Virus record (IMG/VR): IMGVR_UViG_3300048927_000230
Coordinates: 1 to 63,104 of that record
Length of the DNA: 63,104 bases
Source: a virus
Strand: one strand, 5' to 3'
Positions 15,204 to 24,370 of the stretch are shown here, in pieces. The stretch's first letter is position 1; every line of letters starts with the position of its first letter. A model generated the notes under the pieces. That model had not been told where the DNA came from. It was given only the letters and a program-made list of their open reading frames with translations, and made no database searches. Position numbers and translations under genes: made by a program.

Positions 15204-16491
15204 TTTTGAGAAATTCTTAGGCGGGCGTGTGCGCCTTGCCCACGGCGACAGCCGCGACGTGCTGAAAAGCCTTCCCGACAATTCTATTGATAGCGTTTGC
15301 ACCGATCCGCCGTATGCACTGGTGTCGATCGTCAAGCGGTTTGGCGGGGCGAACGCGGCGCCGACGCGTGACGGCGACGTGTATTCGCGCGCCTCGGCTG
15401 GCTTCATGGGGCAGAATTGGGACACGGGCGAAACCGCCTTTGCCGTCGAATTTTGGCAGGAGGTCATGCGCGTCCTGAAACCCGGCGGCCATGTGATCGC
15501 CGCCAGCGGCACGCGCACATATCACCGGCTCGCTGTGGCGATCGAGGACGCGGGCTTTGAAATCCGGGATATGGTGTCTTGGCTCTATGGGTCGGGCTTC
15601 CCGAAGTCGCACGACGTGTCGAAGGGCATTGATAAGGCCGCGGGTGCCGAGCGCGAAGTCGTCGGCCAAGCTAAGCGCACCGGCAAAGAGGCCGGAACTT
15701 ACGGCGCGATGGCGGGCGACAATGTCATTACCGCCGCCGCAACACCTGAAGCCAAGCAGTGGGAAGGGTGGGGGACCGCCCTAAAGCCCGCGTGCGAGCC
15801 ATGGGTGCTGGCGCGGAAGCCTTTGGCCGGGACTGTTGCGGGCAATGTGCTGGCCCATGGCACGGGCGCGCTGAATATCAATGCCTGCCGCGTTGGTGAA
15901 GAAGAGCGCACCTATGAGCCTAAAGGCACAAGTGCGAATGCCGCTATGATCCGCGTTCCGATCCATCGGATAGGCGTATCTGGCGAAGAGGTTACAGTAA
16001 AAGGCCGCTGGCCCGCCAACGTCATTCACGACGGCAGCGATGAAGTGGTCGGGGCCTTCCCGGATAGTAAATCAACCATCGGCAAACCGAGGAGCGCTGC
16101 CCCTGGTATCGGTTACGGGATGACGCATACCGGCGCCGAATATTCGGACGAAGGCTCCGCCGCCCGCTTCTTCTACAGCGCAAAAGCCGACGCCATGGAC
16201 CGCATCGGTTCGAAGCATCCGACAGTCAAGCCGGTCGATCTGATGCAGTATCTTTGCCGCCTCATTACGCCGCCCGGCGGCACGGTGCTCGATCCATTCG
16301 CAGGCAGCGGCTCGACCGGCGAGGCCGCTTATCGGGAAGGCTTCAACTGCGTCCTAATAGAGCGCGAGGCCGACTATGTGGAGGACATCCGCGAACGTCT
16401 CCGTCTGGCTCCTGCCGGAGCGCGCGCACGCAAGCGCGCCGTGTCTAAGAAAAAGGCCGTTGCTCCGTCCATCGGCGGAATGTTCTCATAA
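15196..16491 (+). CDS. DNA N6-adenine/N4-cytosine methyltransferase
   Basis: The product is 431 residues. The catalytic motif IV TDPPY lies near the N-terminus (residues about 35-39), and the AdoMet-binding FxGxG motif near the C-terminus (VLDPFAGSGSTGEAA), the beta-class order. Between them is a long insert (about 140-330) typical of phage enzymes, which may carry target recognition. No restriction nuclease partner is visible, so it is an orphan methylase, perhaps for evading host restriction. ATG 15196 lies inside the end of the nuclease gene. Confidence 0.92.
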   Translation: MTDFEKFLGGRVRLAHGDSRDVLKSLPDNSIDSVCTDPPYALVSIVKRFGGANAAPTRDGDVYSRASAGFMGQNWDTGETAFAVEFWQEVMRVLKPGGHVIAASGTRTYHRLAVAIEDAGFEIRDMVSWLYGSGFPKSHDVSKGIDKAAGAEREVVGQAKRTGKEAGTYGAMAGDNVITAAATPEAKQWEGWGTALKPACEPWVLARKPLAGTVAGNVLAHGTGALNINACRVGEEERTYEPKGTSANAAMIRVPIHRIGVSGEEVTVKGRWPANVIHDGSDEVVGAFPDSKSTIGKPRSAAPGIGYGMTHTGAEYSDEGSAARFFYSAKADAMDRIGSKHPTVKPVDLMQYLCRLITPPGGTVLDPFAGSGSTGEAAYREGFNCVLIEREADYVEDIRERLRLAPAGARARKRAVSKKKAVAPSIGGMFS

Positions 16492-16589
16492 TGTTCTCTT
16501 TTTAGCTTTCCTACACGGTTCGTTCTCCAGTAATTCCGAATCATCACGACGGAAAAACGAACCAAAATGAACAGCACAAAATCACCGGA

Positions 16590-16817
16590 ATGGAACAATA
16601 TATGCCATCACACGATCGCACGGCTATGGTCCTGCGCGGCGTACTTCGCCGCATTGCGCGGCAAGGCGACATGCCGATTCGCATATCGCGGCAAACATGG
16701 ACAATCATCCTGCGCGCAAACGGCTCCCGTTGGGAGGTTCAGGACAACCACCGCGAAATCGACGCCATGGCGCTTGAAGCGCTTGTCCGTCTTGCCGGGG
16801 GGAGGGCTTCGCTGTGA
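16590..16817 (+). CDS. Small basic hypothetical protein
   Basis: The product is 75 residues, or 71 from ATG 16602. It is Arg-rich with an RISRQTWTIILRANGSRWEV beta hairpin. It overlaps the helicase start by four bases and may be its co-translated partner. Unassigned. Confidence 0.6.
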   Translation: MEQYMPSHDRTAMVLRGVLRRIARQGDMPIRISRQTWTIILRANGSRWEVQDNHREIDAMALEALVRLAGGRASL

Positions 16818-18559
16818 GCCTTTGGACTCCCCGCTATTATCAAGAGGACGCAATAAACGGAACCTTCGACTATTGGGCCGAGGAAGGTGGCTCCCCCCTG
16901 ATCGTGATCCCGACCGGGGGCGGGAAGGCTGGTGTCTTGGGCACGATCATGCGCCGCCTGTTCGACAACTGGTCGGATATGCGCATCGTCAACCTTGCGC
17001 ACGTCGCGGAACTGGTCGGGCAGAATTACGAAGAATTGATCGGCATGTGGCCGTGGGCGCCCGCCGGTATTTATTCGGCTGGCCTCAACCGCCGTGACAC
17101 CCGCGCCCAAATCCTCTTCGCTTCGATTCAGTCCGTATGGAACAAGGTGGAACAGCTTGGCGCCATCGACCTTCTGATTATTGACGAAGCGCACATGGTG
17201 CCGCGGAAAGACACCACGACTTACGTGAAATTCATCAAGCGCGTTCTGGAACTGAATCCCGACTGCCGCTTGCTGGGCCTGACGGCCACTGACTACCGGC
17301 TTGATAGCGGACGGCTGACCGATGGCGAAGACCGGCTATTCGATAAGATCGCCTATGAAATCTCCATTCGCGAACTGATTGACGAGGGCTATCTAACCCC
17401 TCTCATTTCCAAGGCAACCGCGACATCGTTGGACGTGTCCGGCGTCGGCAAGCGCGGCGGAGAATTCGTGGCGGGCCAGTTGCAGGCCGCCGTCGACAAG
17501 GAAGACCTGAACCGGGGCATTATTGACGACATCGTCCGCTATGGAGCCAATCGACGCTCATGGCTGGGCTTCGCGTCAGGCGTGGAGCATGCGCACCACC
17601 TTGCCGAGGAGACGCGGTCGCGCGGATTCTCCGCTGCCGTTTTGGACGGCACAACGCCGGACGGCGAACGGCGGCAGATGATTGCCGATTTCAAGGCTTA
17701 TCGCCTGCGGAGCCTTTGGAACTGCGGGGTTCTGACGACCGGCTTCAATCATCCTGGCGTCGACCTGATTGCTGCGGCGCGACCGACCGAAAGCGCGGGC
17801 CTCTATGTTCAGATTGCCGGACGCGGGACGCGCAACGTCTATGCGCCGGGCATGCCGCTGTCCACGCGGGAGGAGCGGCTGGCGGCGATCGCCGCCGGGC
17901 CAAAGCCCAATTGCCTGTTTCTGGATTTCGGCGGCCTTGTGCGCCGTCATGGGCCTATCGACCTTGTGCAGCCCAAGCGCCCCGGCAAAGGTGGTGGGGA
18001 CGCGCCGGTTAAGGAATGCCCGGAATGTCATAGCCTTGTGCATGCCAGCGTCATGATATGCGGCGATTGCGGCTATGAATGGGAGCGCCAGCTTTCGCAG
18101 AAGATCACGCGTTCAGCGTCCGCCGGGCCGATTATTTCGAAGGCCGAGCCGGTCTGGAAGGACGTAACGCGGCGCAGCTTCTTCCGTCATGAGAAGTTCG
18201 GCTCGCCGCCGTCGATCCGCGTCGAATATTCCTGCAACGACGTGGCGCATAAGGAATGGATCGCGGTTGAAAATGAGAAGGCGGCCGGGCTTGTGGCGCG
18301 CTGGTGGAAAGCGAACGGCGGACAAGAGCCGATCCCCGCCACTGTGACGGAGGCATTGGAACGTGTCCCCGAATTGAAGCCCGTCGCGCAAATCCGCATC
18401 GAGCCGGATGGCAAATTCTTCAAAATTACAGGCAGGCGCATGGGCGGAGACGCACCCGACGAAGTGGACACCGGGCCGAAATATATCCGGGATGCGAACG
18501 GCAACAATATTGAGCCGAAGAGAGGCAACCTTGCCTCGCTGTTGAGGCCTGCGGCATGA
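16814..18559 (+). CDS. Superfamily 2 DEAD/DEAH helicase
   Basis: The product is 581 residues. Motif I reads IPTGGGKAG, motif II DEAH (LLIIDEAHM), motif III LTATD, and motif VI IAGRGTRN, an SF2 layout. Motif I has Ala where Thr/Ser normally holds Mg-ATP. After the second RecA domain lies a zinc knuckle (CPECHSLV, CGDCGYEW), then a C-terminal 150-residue domain. It would unwind or remodel DNA in replication or recombination. GTG 16814 overlaps the previous stop. Confidence 0.9.
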   Translation: MSLWTPRYYQEDAINGTFDYWAEEGGSPLIVIPTGGGKAGVLGTIMRRLFDNWSDMRIVNLAHVAELVGQNYEELIGMWPWAPAGIYSAGLNRRDTRAQILFASIQSVWNKVEQLGAIDLLIIDEAHMVPRKDTTTYVKFIKRVLELNPDCRLLGLTATDYRLDSGRLTDGEDRLFDKIAYEISIRELIDEGYLTPLISKATATSLDVSGVGKRGGEFVAGQLQAAVDKEDLNRGIIDDIVRYGANRRSWLGFASGVEHAHHLAEETRSRGFSAAVLDGTTPDGERRQMIADFKAYRLRSLWNCGVLTTGFNHPGVDLIAAARPTESAGLYVQIAGRGTRNVYAPGMPLSTREERLAAIAAGPKPNCLFLDFGGLVRRHGPIDLVQPKRPGKGGGDAPVKECPECHSLVHASVMICGDCGYEWERQLSQKITRSASAGPIISKAEPVWKDVTRRSFFRHEKFGSPPSIRVEYSCNDVAHKEWIAVENEKAAGLVARWWKANGGQEPIPATVTEALERVPELKPVAQIRIEPDGKFFKITGRRMGGDAPDEVDTGPKYIRDANGNNIEPKRGNLASLLRPAA

Positions 18560-20172
18560 TTTACGGCAGTGTGTGCAGCGGCATTGAGGCTGCGTCCGTC
18601 GCATGGCAAGGGATGGGCTGGAAAGCGGCCTATGTGGCCGACATAGAGCCGTTTCCGTGCGCCGTGCTGGCGCATCGGTTCGGCGCTGGGCGTCCAATCC
18701 ATATGCCGGACCCGAATGAAGTTGGCCTGGACGACGAGGCTGCGCGGGAACGGCGCAATGCTATCAAGGCTGTCGCGGACCTACCCGAAGTGGCGGCCAT
18801 CCCGAACTATGGCGACTTCACCCGCATTGCCGACGACGCCCCGGCGATTGATTTGCTGGTCGGCGGCACGCCCTGCCAGGCGTTCAGCTTCGCGGGGCAG
18901 CGCCAGTCGCTTGCGGATGCGCGCGGCAACCTCACTCTTGAATATGTCAGGCTCGTTCATGCAACAAAGTCTCTTCGATACGCCGTCTGGGAAAACGTCC
19001 CCGGCGTTCTCTCCACCGACGACAACGCCTTCGGCTGTTTCTTGGGCGGACTTGTCGGCGCGGATGATGCCATACCACAGCCACGGGGGGGCAAATGGCC
19101 AGATAATGGCATGGTCGCTGGACCCGGCGGACGCGCCGCGTGGACTGTTAAGGACGCTCAACATTTCGGACTGGCCCAACGGCGCAGTCGCGTGTTCCTT
19201 GTCTTCTGTCCTGCTGCCGCCGGAGGCGATCCAGCCGCGATACTTTTTGAGCGCAAAGGCGTGCGCGGGGATATTGCGCCGGGCCGCGGCGCGGGCCAAG
19301 GAATTGCCGGAAATGCTGGCGCGGGCGCTGCGCGCGGCTGCGGGCATAGCGCCGCCTCCGGCGACGGCTTAGTTCAGGACATCGTTGGGACGCTTTGCGC
19401 TGACACGCACCCCGGCAGCTACACTGGGCAAGATGCCTATTCCGGACGTCTCATACCTTTACAAATTGCGCACACCCTGCGCGGCGAGGGTTTCGACGCC
19501 AGCGAAGACGGCACAGGGAGCGGGACTCCACTCGTGCCGGTTGCATTTTCCGCGAAGGATTATGGCAACGACGCGACCGCCGACCTTGCGCCGACCTTGC
19601 GGGCGGGCGGGCATACTGGCAGCCACGCAAATGGCGGGGTAATGCCTGCGGTGGCGATCCCCATTCTGGAGGCTGGCGCGCGCACGGGGAGTTCGACCAC
19701 CGACACGCGTGCGGGCATGGGGGTGGGCGATGATGGCGACCCCATGTTTACCCTTCAGGCCAGCAAGCAGCACGCCGTGGCCTTTCAATCAGGCCAATCG
19801 GGCATGCGGGAAGGTGGGATACATGCCACCCTCGATGCAAATAACGGGAGCCGGAGGCACAATGACGTCATTCAAGCCTCCGCCGTTCGCCGTCTCACGC
19901 CCACGGAATGCGAACGCCTTCAGGGCTTCCCCGACAATCACACGCTTATCCCATGGCGCGGCAAGGCCGCACCTGACGGCCCCCGCTATAAGGCGCTGGG
20001 CAATTCCATGGCCGTTCCCGTGATGCGTTGGATAGGCGAGCGGATTCAGGCGTATGAGGATGGCACGCTCGACTCCTATGTGTGGCACCCCATCCCCGCT
20101 GGTTGGGCCTCCCCCCTGGCCGCGGAATTACACGAAGAAGACTTAGAGCATGACGCCAGTGAGGACGCATGA
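18556..20172 (+). CDS. DNA cytosine-5 methyltransferase
   Basis: The product is 538 residues. Motif I is SVCSGIEAASVAW, motif IV VGGTPCQAFSFAG with the catalytic Cys, motif VI WENVPG, motif VIII QRRSRVF, and the C-terminal motifs LTPTECERLQGFP and ALGNSM. An insert of about 200 residues between motif VIII and the C-terminal part is Gly-rich with loose repeats (TLRGEG, TLRAGG), in the target-recognition position. Orphan C5 methylase of phage type. It starts by ATGA overlap with the helicase gene. Confidence 0.93.
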   Translation: MIYGSVCSGIEAASVAWQGMGWKAAYVADIEPFPCAVLAHRFGAGRPIHMPDPNEVGLDDEAARERRNAIKAVADLPEVAAIPNYGDFTRIADDAPAIDLLVGGTPCQAFSFAGQRQSLADARGNLTLEYVRLVHATKSLRYAVWENVPGVLSTDDNAFGCFLGGLVGADDAIPQPRGGKWPDNGMVAGPGGRAAWTVKDAQHFGLAQRRSRVFLVFCPAAAGGDPAAILFERKGVRGDIAPGRGAGQGIAGNAGAGAARGCGHSAASGDGLVQDIVGTLCADTHPGSYTGQDAYSGRLIPLQIAHTLRGEGFDASEDGTGSGTPLVPVAFSAKDYGNDATADLAPTLRAGGHTGSHANGGVMPAVAIPILEAGARTGSSTTDTRAGMGVGDDGDPMFTLQASKQHAVAFQSGQSGMREGGIHATLDANNGSRRHNDVIQASAVRRLTPTECERLQGFPDNHTLIPWRGKAAPDGPRYKALGNSMAVPVMRWIGERIQAYEDGTLDSYVWHPIPAGWASPLAAELHEEDLEHDASEDA

Positions 20173-20687
20173 CGCCCATTGAAGCGGCCCTGAAAGCCTT
20201 CCCCGATGCTGAAATAGTAGGAATTGAACCATTGAACGGCCTCCATAACCACGATGCTGGCGAATCCGGCTTCTGCTTTGAATGTGACGCCAAAGATGAA
20301 GAGTTGGAACGATTGCGCGCGGAAGTGGCGGAAAAAATCAGCCCCGCAGAAGCCGCCCAGCTTATCCGCTACTCTGTGCCATCCCGCGCCTGCGCAAATT
20401 GCATGCGCGAGGCACTGGACGGCCTGAATTACCATCACGCGCCCCTTTGCACCACATGCGCCCCTCATGCCGGAAGTTTGGACAAGATGACCACTGACAC
20501 CGAAGAAGAAGCGATCGAGGCTGGCGGCATGAAGGCTGGCGAATATCTGGACGGGCTGGCGCAGGGCGCGGGCAAATATGATCTGGCCGACCTGTCGCCC
20601 CATGAATGGCGGACCTTCCTTGCGAGGGTATTGGAAGGCTATTCCGAACACATGCGCGAAGCGGTTAAAACCACGGCACCGTTTTGA
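20169..20687 (+). CDS. DUF6511-like zinc protein
   Basis: The product is 172 residues. Cys pairs (CFEC, CANC, CTTC) lie in the first 100 residues. The C-terminal GGMKAGEYLDGLAQ ... DLADLSPHEWRTFLARVLEG matches the DUF6511 pattern as I recall it. Function unknown. Located between the C5 methylase and the primase, with overlaps on both sides. Confidence 0.7.
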   Translation: MTPIEAALKAFPDAEIVGIEPLNGLHNHDAGESGFCFECDAKDEELERLRAEVAEKISPAEAAQLIRYSVPSRACANCMREALDGLNYHHAPLCTTCAPHAGSLDKMTTDTEEEAIEAGGMKAGEYLDGLAQGAGKYDLADLSPHEWRTFLARVLEGYSEHMREAVKTTAPF

Positions 20688-20701
20688 GGCCGCCGCATAG
20701 C

Positions 20702-23167
20702 ATGACAAGCGCATATTCTAACGACGCCGCCCTCTATCTGGAGAACGGATTGTCGGTCATCCCTTGCGGGCCGGGGACAAAGTTCCCCGGTCGATATACC
20801 GCCGCCGAAGGCTGGATGGCGGCCTATGATTGGCAAAAATATTGCACGCGCCTGCCGACCGGCTTTGAAACCAGCCTGTGGGACCGGTGGCCCGGCGCGG
20901 GCATCTGCCTAGCGCTTGGCGAAGCGTCCGGCGCAAATGGCCTGCATCTGGTCGCCATGGACATTGACACGGACGTGCCGGAGGAAGTTGCGGCCATCCG
21001 TTCCGTTCTGCCAGGTTCGCCGTGCGCCAAGCGCGGCGCCAAGGGTGAAACGCAATTCTACCTTGCCAGCGCTGCCGTAGTGTCCCGCCCGTTCAATGAC
21101 GGGCACAGGCGGCGCATACTGGACCTTCTGGCGTCCGGTCGTCAGACGGTCATGTCGCCAACGATGCACCCCGATTGCCAGTCATGCGGCGGCAAGGGTA
21201 CGGTGCTGGCCGACGCTGCCTGTAATGCCTGTGGCGCGGACGGGCAGGCCTATCGCTGGATCACGCCTGACACGCTGGCCGATTTTGCGGTTGCGGACTT
21301 GCCGGTTCTGCCCGACGATATTGCCGACAGGCTGGCGGAAGCGCTGGCCCCGTTCGGCTATGAGGCGGCGAGCCTGACGGTCGGCGCGGCCGGCAACGGC
21401 GAAATTGATCCGAACAACCCGCACCGCGCGCTAAACGATTCCGCGCTGGCAAACCTCGGCGCATGGGTGCCCGCGCTCCAGCTTTACGGCTGTCGCCAGA
21501 CCGGCGGAAAATATAAGGCGGTAGCCCACTGGCGCCCGTCGTCGTCGGGCCGCCCCATGTCGAAGCGCGCCACCAATCTCGCCATATCAGGCGACGGCAT
21601 CAAAGACTGTGGCGAAAACAAAGGCTACACTCCGCTTGATCTGGTCATGGCCGCGTGCGGCACGGATCTGGACACGGCTTTTGCGTGGTTGCAGGAGCGC
21701 GTTGCGCCGCATCCTATTCTGCAATTGAAGGCCTCGCCCGCGCCCGTGGAAGCGCCGGAGCAGCCGGAGGAACCGCGCCGCCGTGGCAACCTTTCGGGCG
21801 TGCGGCTGGCCGCCGTTGATGGTGTCGCGCTGGAGGCGGATGAGGAAATAACGGAGCCGGATGAAGAGGCGCCGGAGGGTTTGCCGGGCGGCTTGATCGC
21901 GCCCGATCTTTGCACCCCGCCCGGCCTGATTGGCGACGTTGTGGAGTGGATGAACGGCAGCGCTGATCGTCCGTTGCCGCAGGCCAATCTGGGCGCAGCC
22001 CTGGCATTCCTTGGCTCGCTCATGGGCCGTCGGTTCGAAGGGCCGACCCGCGCGCGAACGAACCTGTATTGCGTCGGCGTGGCGCCGACCGGGCGCGGGA
22101 AGAACCACCCGCTTACCGCCATCACCGAATTGGCCACGTCGTCGGGCGTGGATGGTTTCCTTGGTCCGGAGGGGATCAAGTCAGAAACCGCCATCCGCAA
22201 GCTGCTGGAGAACAAGCCCACCGTCGTCTGCATGATTGACGAAATGGGCGAGTTTATCAAAAAGATCATGTCGAAACGCGCCAGCGCGCACGAGTCCGGC
22301 ATTCGCGCAATCATGCTGTCCATTTTCTCTAAAGCGAACACGACCTATCACGGGTCCGAAGGCGCGATGGAAAAGGCCAACCCGATCCGCAACCCGAATT
22401 TCTGCGTCTATGGCACCAGCACGCCGGAAGACCTTTGGACGCAGTTTTCCACCGGCAACGCGGACGACGGCTTCCTCCCGCGCTGGCTGGTATTTGACGG
22501 CGGCGACAAGCGCGTGCGTCCGGTCACGCCGGAATTTGACGTGTCGGAGCCGCCGCGCGAATTGGCCAAGAAACTGCACGCGCTTCTTGACGTGCGCCCG
22601 CCGGGGAACCTGAACGGCACGGGCATGGTGAATAAGCCGATCCGCGCCACATGGGGCGACGGCGCGCAGGATATGTTCGCGGCGCTTCAGGATGAAATGG
22701 AAGACCGCATGGAAGAGGCGAAGGCCGACCGGCGCTTCACCGAGCAGAAGGTCGCCAGCCGCTTTGCCGAGCACACGATCAAGTTGGCCCTGATCTATGC
22801 CGTTGGATCGGCGGAGGACATGCGCCAGCCGGTAATATCGTGCGCGGCGCTGCATTGGGCGCGGGCGGTCGTTGAATCGTCCTCGATCGCGCTGACGATG
22901 GCCATTGAGGGCAAAATCGCGGACAGCGACATTCAGGCGCAATATCTGTGGGTGTTGGGTGCGATCCGCGACGCCGGGCCGGACGGCATCCTTGAGTCTG
23001 CGCTGCTCAAAATGGTCCGTGGCCGGTGGGATCAGCGACGGCACGGCGACATTCTGGGCCAGCTTGCGGGCGCGGGGGAGATATGGCGCGGCATTCGTGC
23101 GCCTGCCCATGGCGGACGCCCCGGTGCGCGGGTCGGGGCTTGGGGGCTTGAGGAGAAGGCGGGATGA
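20702..23167 (+). CDS. Primase-polymerase/DUF3987 ATPase replication protein
   Basis: The product is 821 residues from ATG 20702. The N-terminus (about 10-190) is a bifunctional primase/polymerase domain (GLSVIPCGPGTKFPG, then VAMDIDTD and a FYLAS strand), with a zinc pair CQSCGGKG/CNACGADG after it. The C-terminal half is DUF3987-like: Walker A APTGRGKNHP, Walker B VVCMIDEMGEF, and YGTSTPEDLW. It probably primes and unwinds phage DNA and is the main replication protein. A terminator follows directly. The next start upstream (20684) overlaps the previous gene and is less likely. Confidence 0.88.
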   Translation: MTSAYSNDAALYLENGLSVIPCGPGTKFPGRYTAAEGWMAAYDWQKYCTRLPTGFETSLWDRWPGAGICLALGEASGANGLHLVAMDIDTDVPEEVAAIRSVLPGSPCAKRGAKGETQFYLASAAVVSRPFNDGHRRRILDLLASGRQTVMSPTMHPDCQSCGGKGTVLADAACNACGADGQAYRWITPDTLADFAVADLPVLPDDIADRLAEALAPFGYEAASLTVGAAGNGEIDPNNPHRALNDSALANLGAWVPALQLYGCRQTGGKYKAVAHWRPSSSGRPMSKRATNLAISGDGIKDCGENKGYTPLDLVMAACGTDLDTAFAWLQERVAPHPILQLKASPAPVEAPEQPEEPRRRGNLSGVRLAAVDGVALEADEEITEPDEEAPEGLPGGLIAPDLCTPPGLIGDVVEWMNGSADRPLPQANLGAALAFLGSLMGRRFEGPTRARTNLYCVGVAPTGRGKNHPLTAITELATSSGVDGFLGPEGIKSETAIRKLLENKPTVVCMIDEMGEFIKKIMSKRASAHESGIRAIMLSIFSKANTTYHGSEGAMEKANPIRNPNFCVYGTSTPEDLWTQFSTGNADDGFLPRWLVFDGGDKRVRPVTPEFDVSEPPRELAKKLHALLDVRPPGNLNGTGMVNKPIRATWGDGAQDMFAALQDEMEDRMEEAKADRRFTEQKVASRFAEHTIKLALIYAVGSAEDMRQPVISCAALHWARAVVESSSIALTMAIEGKIADSDIQAQYLWVLGAIRDAGPDGILESALLKMVRGRWDQRRHGDILGQLAGAGEIWRGIRAPAHGGRPGARVGAWGLEEKAG

Positions 23168-23168
23168 A

Positions 23169-23196
23169 GAAAAGGGGCCGGTTGGCCCCTTTTTTA
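23169..23196 (+). terminator. Intrinsic terminator of the rightward early operon
   Basis: A stem AAAGGGGCC/GGCCCCTTT with a short loop (about 23171-23193) is followed by a T-run. It lies directly after the primase stop and overlaps the stop of the convergent gene at 23194. Complementarity makes it usable in both directions. Confidence 0.85.
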
Positions 23197-23376
23197 TGCT
23201 GGGACGTATTGCGACCCGTTCCAGACTTCCAAATCTACACGCTTCGGCTTGTCCGTGCTTCGTGCCGCTTGGCGCATTGCATCTTCGTCGTCCCGCGCGC
23301 CTATCATGACCCAGCCAAAGGGTGATTTGCAGCGGTAGCTGATGAGGCCGGGTGCGGCCATAGGGCGGTCGCTCAT
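23194..23376 (-). CDS. Small hypothetical protein
   Basis: The product is 60 residues. A compact SYRCKSPFGWVMIGARDDED segment is followed by a DLEVWNGSQYVPA strand. Last gene of a three-gene leftward cassette; its stop codon lies in the shared terminator. Unassigned. Confidence 0.65.
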   Translation of the reverse strand: MSDRPMAAPGLISYRCKSPFGWVMIGARDDEDAMRQAARSTDKPKRVDLEVWNGSQYVPA

Positions 23377-23645
23377 CCCTCTATCTCATGCCCCATGACG
23401 TGCAAGGCATAGCCGATAGGGCATTCGCATTCTCCCCAATCGAAATCATAAAGCCTGTCACGCTGGGCGTTCAGAAACGCCGCCTCTTCACGGTCAAGGT
23501 GATCGTTGGTTTCATGAAGGCAATCGACAGCGCAGTCGTCAAAGTGCCACATAAGGCCCGCGCTATGCAGCGCCTTAATGAAATCTTTTGCTGCGCCAAT
23601 GTCGGCAATGCTGGCTCGCATGGTTTCGGTGAGAACTTTGGTCAT
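23373..23645 (-). CDS. Small hypothetical protein
   Basis: The product is 90 residues, acidic, with several Cys and His residues (DDCAVDCLHETNDH, ECECPIGYALH), so metal binding is possible. Four-base overlap with the 23376 gene. Unassigned. Confidence 0.65.
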   Translation of the reverse strand: MTKVLTETMRASIADIGAAKDFIKALHSAGLMWHFDDCAVDCLHETNDHLDREEAAFLNAQRDRLYDFDWGECECPIGYALHVMGHEIEG

Positions 23646-23648
23646 TTC

Positions 23649-23870
23649 TCAAATCTCCACAATCTCGACTGAAAGAACGCTCACCCGCGCACCTGTTTCA
23701 CGGTCCAGCAAGTTGCGCCCAATCTTGCGGCGCTCCCCAATAGCGTAATTTTCAGCAGTGGCGGCGCTGCGCGTTTCGTGCCGCCGCGTTGCCCCGCCTC
23801 TATAATGCGTGACGACCGCATGGGTTTTAGGGGCGGCTAGTGCGGCGGCGATGCGGTCCATGGCGGTCAT
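23649..23870 (-). CDS. Small hypothetical protein, first gene of a cassette
   Basis: The product is 73 residues; an Arg-rich centre (RGGATRRHETRSAATAENYA) and a beta end (SVLSVEIVEI). AAGGGA precedes ATG 23870, and a good minus-strand promoter of the palindromic-spacer family lies at 23896-23924. Unassigned. Confidence 0.65.
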   Translation of the reverse strand: MTAMDRIAAALAAPKTHAVVTHYRGGATRRHETRSAATAENYAIGERRKIGRNLLDRETGARVSVLSVEIVEI

Positions 23871-23895
23871 GTCTGATTCCCTTGCTGTTGAAAAT

Positions 23896-23924
23896 TCAAT
23901 ACCCGGATATAATCCGGCTGTAAA
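23896..23924 (-). promoter_or_regulatory. Palindromic-spacer promoter of the 23870-23194 cassette
   Basis: Minus strand: TTTACA (23919-23924), 17-bp spacer GCCGGATTATATCCGGG, TATTGA (23896-23901). The spacer contains the inverted repeat CCGGAT/ATCCGG. The same design recurs at 31209, 36492 and 56517, with the same TATTG-type -10, so this is one promoter/operator family. Confidence 0.7.
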
Positions 23925-23946
23925 CGGAAAAAGTCCGGGTATAGAA

Positions 23947-23966
23947 AAAGGGGCCGAAGCCCCTTT
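23947..23966. terminator. Bidirectional hairpin terminator between cassettes
   Basis: AAAGGGGC (23947-23954) pairs with GCCCCTTT (23959-23966) over a 4-base loop, with A-rich and T-rich flanks. It ends the long leftward operon that stops at 23970 and isolates the three-gene cassette with its own promoter. Confidence 0.75.
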
Positions 23967-23969
23967 AAA

Positions 23970-24209
23970 TTATCTCCCCCGGAACCGCGCCGCCTGTTCA
24001 GCTATTCGGCGGCTGCGCATTATTCCGCGCGCACGGCATGACGCTATTGCCTGTTCACGGCTTGCGCCCATCGAGCGCATTTCGGCCAGAATTTCGGACT
24101 CGGTGACGTCGCACATGGGCGCGCTCCTTTCGGTGGTTGGTGTGCCGATCAGGGCTTGGCCTTCGGCAATGAGGCGGGGGCGGTCGCGCGTGGATAGGTG
24201 GCGGGTCAT
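23970..24209 (-). CDS. Small basic hypothetical protein, distal gene of the second leftward operon
   Basis: The product is 79 residues from ATG 24209, which overlaps the upstream stop. A second in-frame ATG at 24116, preceded by a strong AAAGGAG, would give 48 residues starting MCDVTESEILAEM, with a helical Arg-rich body. Either or both starts may be used. Unassigned. Confidence 0.6.
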   Translation of the reverse strand: MTRHLSTRDRPRLIAEGQALIGTPTTERSAPMCDVTESEILAEMRSMGASREQAIASCRARGIMRSRRIAEQAARFRGR

Positions 24210-24370
24210 GGGGTGGCCCTTTGCAAATGGTGGTGGCTGGTGCCGCGATAGCGAATGGCGCAACCGGCATGCTGCGTTCGCCATCGCCCGGCGGATCGTT
24301 CGAAGTGGCCTGCGCCCGCTGGCACGTGTTCGCCGCAGCGGTAGCATGTGCCGGGATAGCGGTTACGCAC
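24206..24370 (-). CDS. 54-residue zinc-knuckle microprotein
   Basis: GTG 24370 to TGA 24206-24208. Reads RYPGTCYRCGEHVPAGAGHF followed by RTQHAGCAI: a CxxC pair with a distal His and Cys, a small zinc-knuckle layout I recall from other phage proteins. Its start overlaps the stop region of the upstream gene and its stop overlaps the next ATG. Below common ORF size limits. Confidence 0.75.
   Translation of the reverse strand: MRNRYPGTCYRCGEHVPAGAGHFERSAGRWRTQHAGCAIRYRGTSHHHLQRATP

Noticed and set aside
23925-23946. Plus-strand promoter of the palindromic family (TATAGA)
   Set aside because: Its -35 is poor and it runs straight into a terminator; it may still be an operator.
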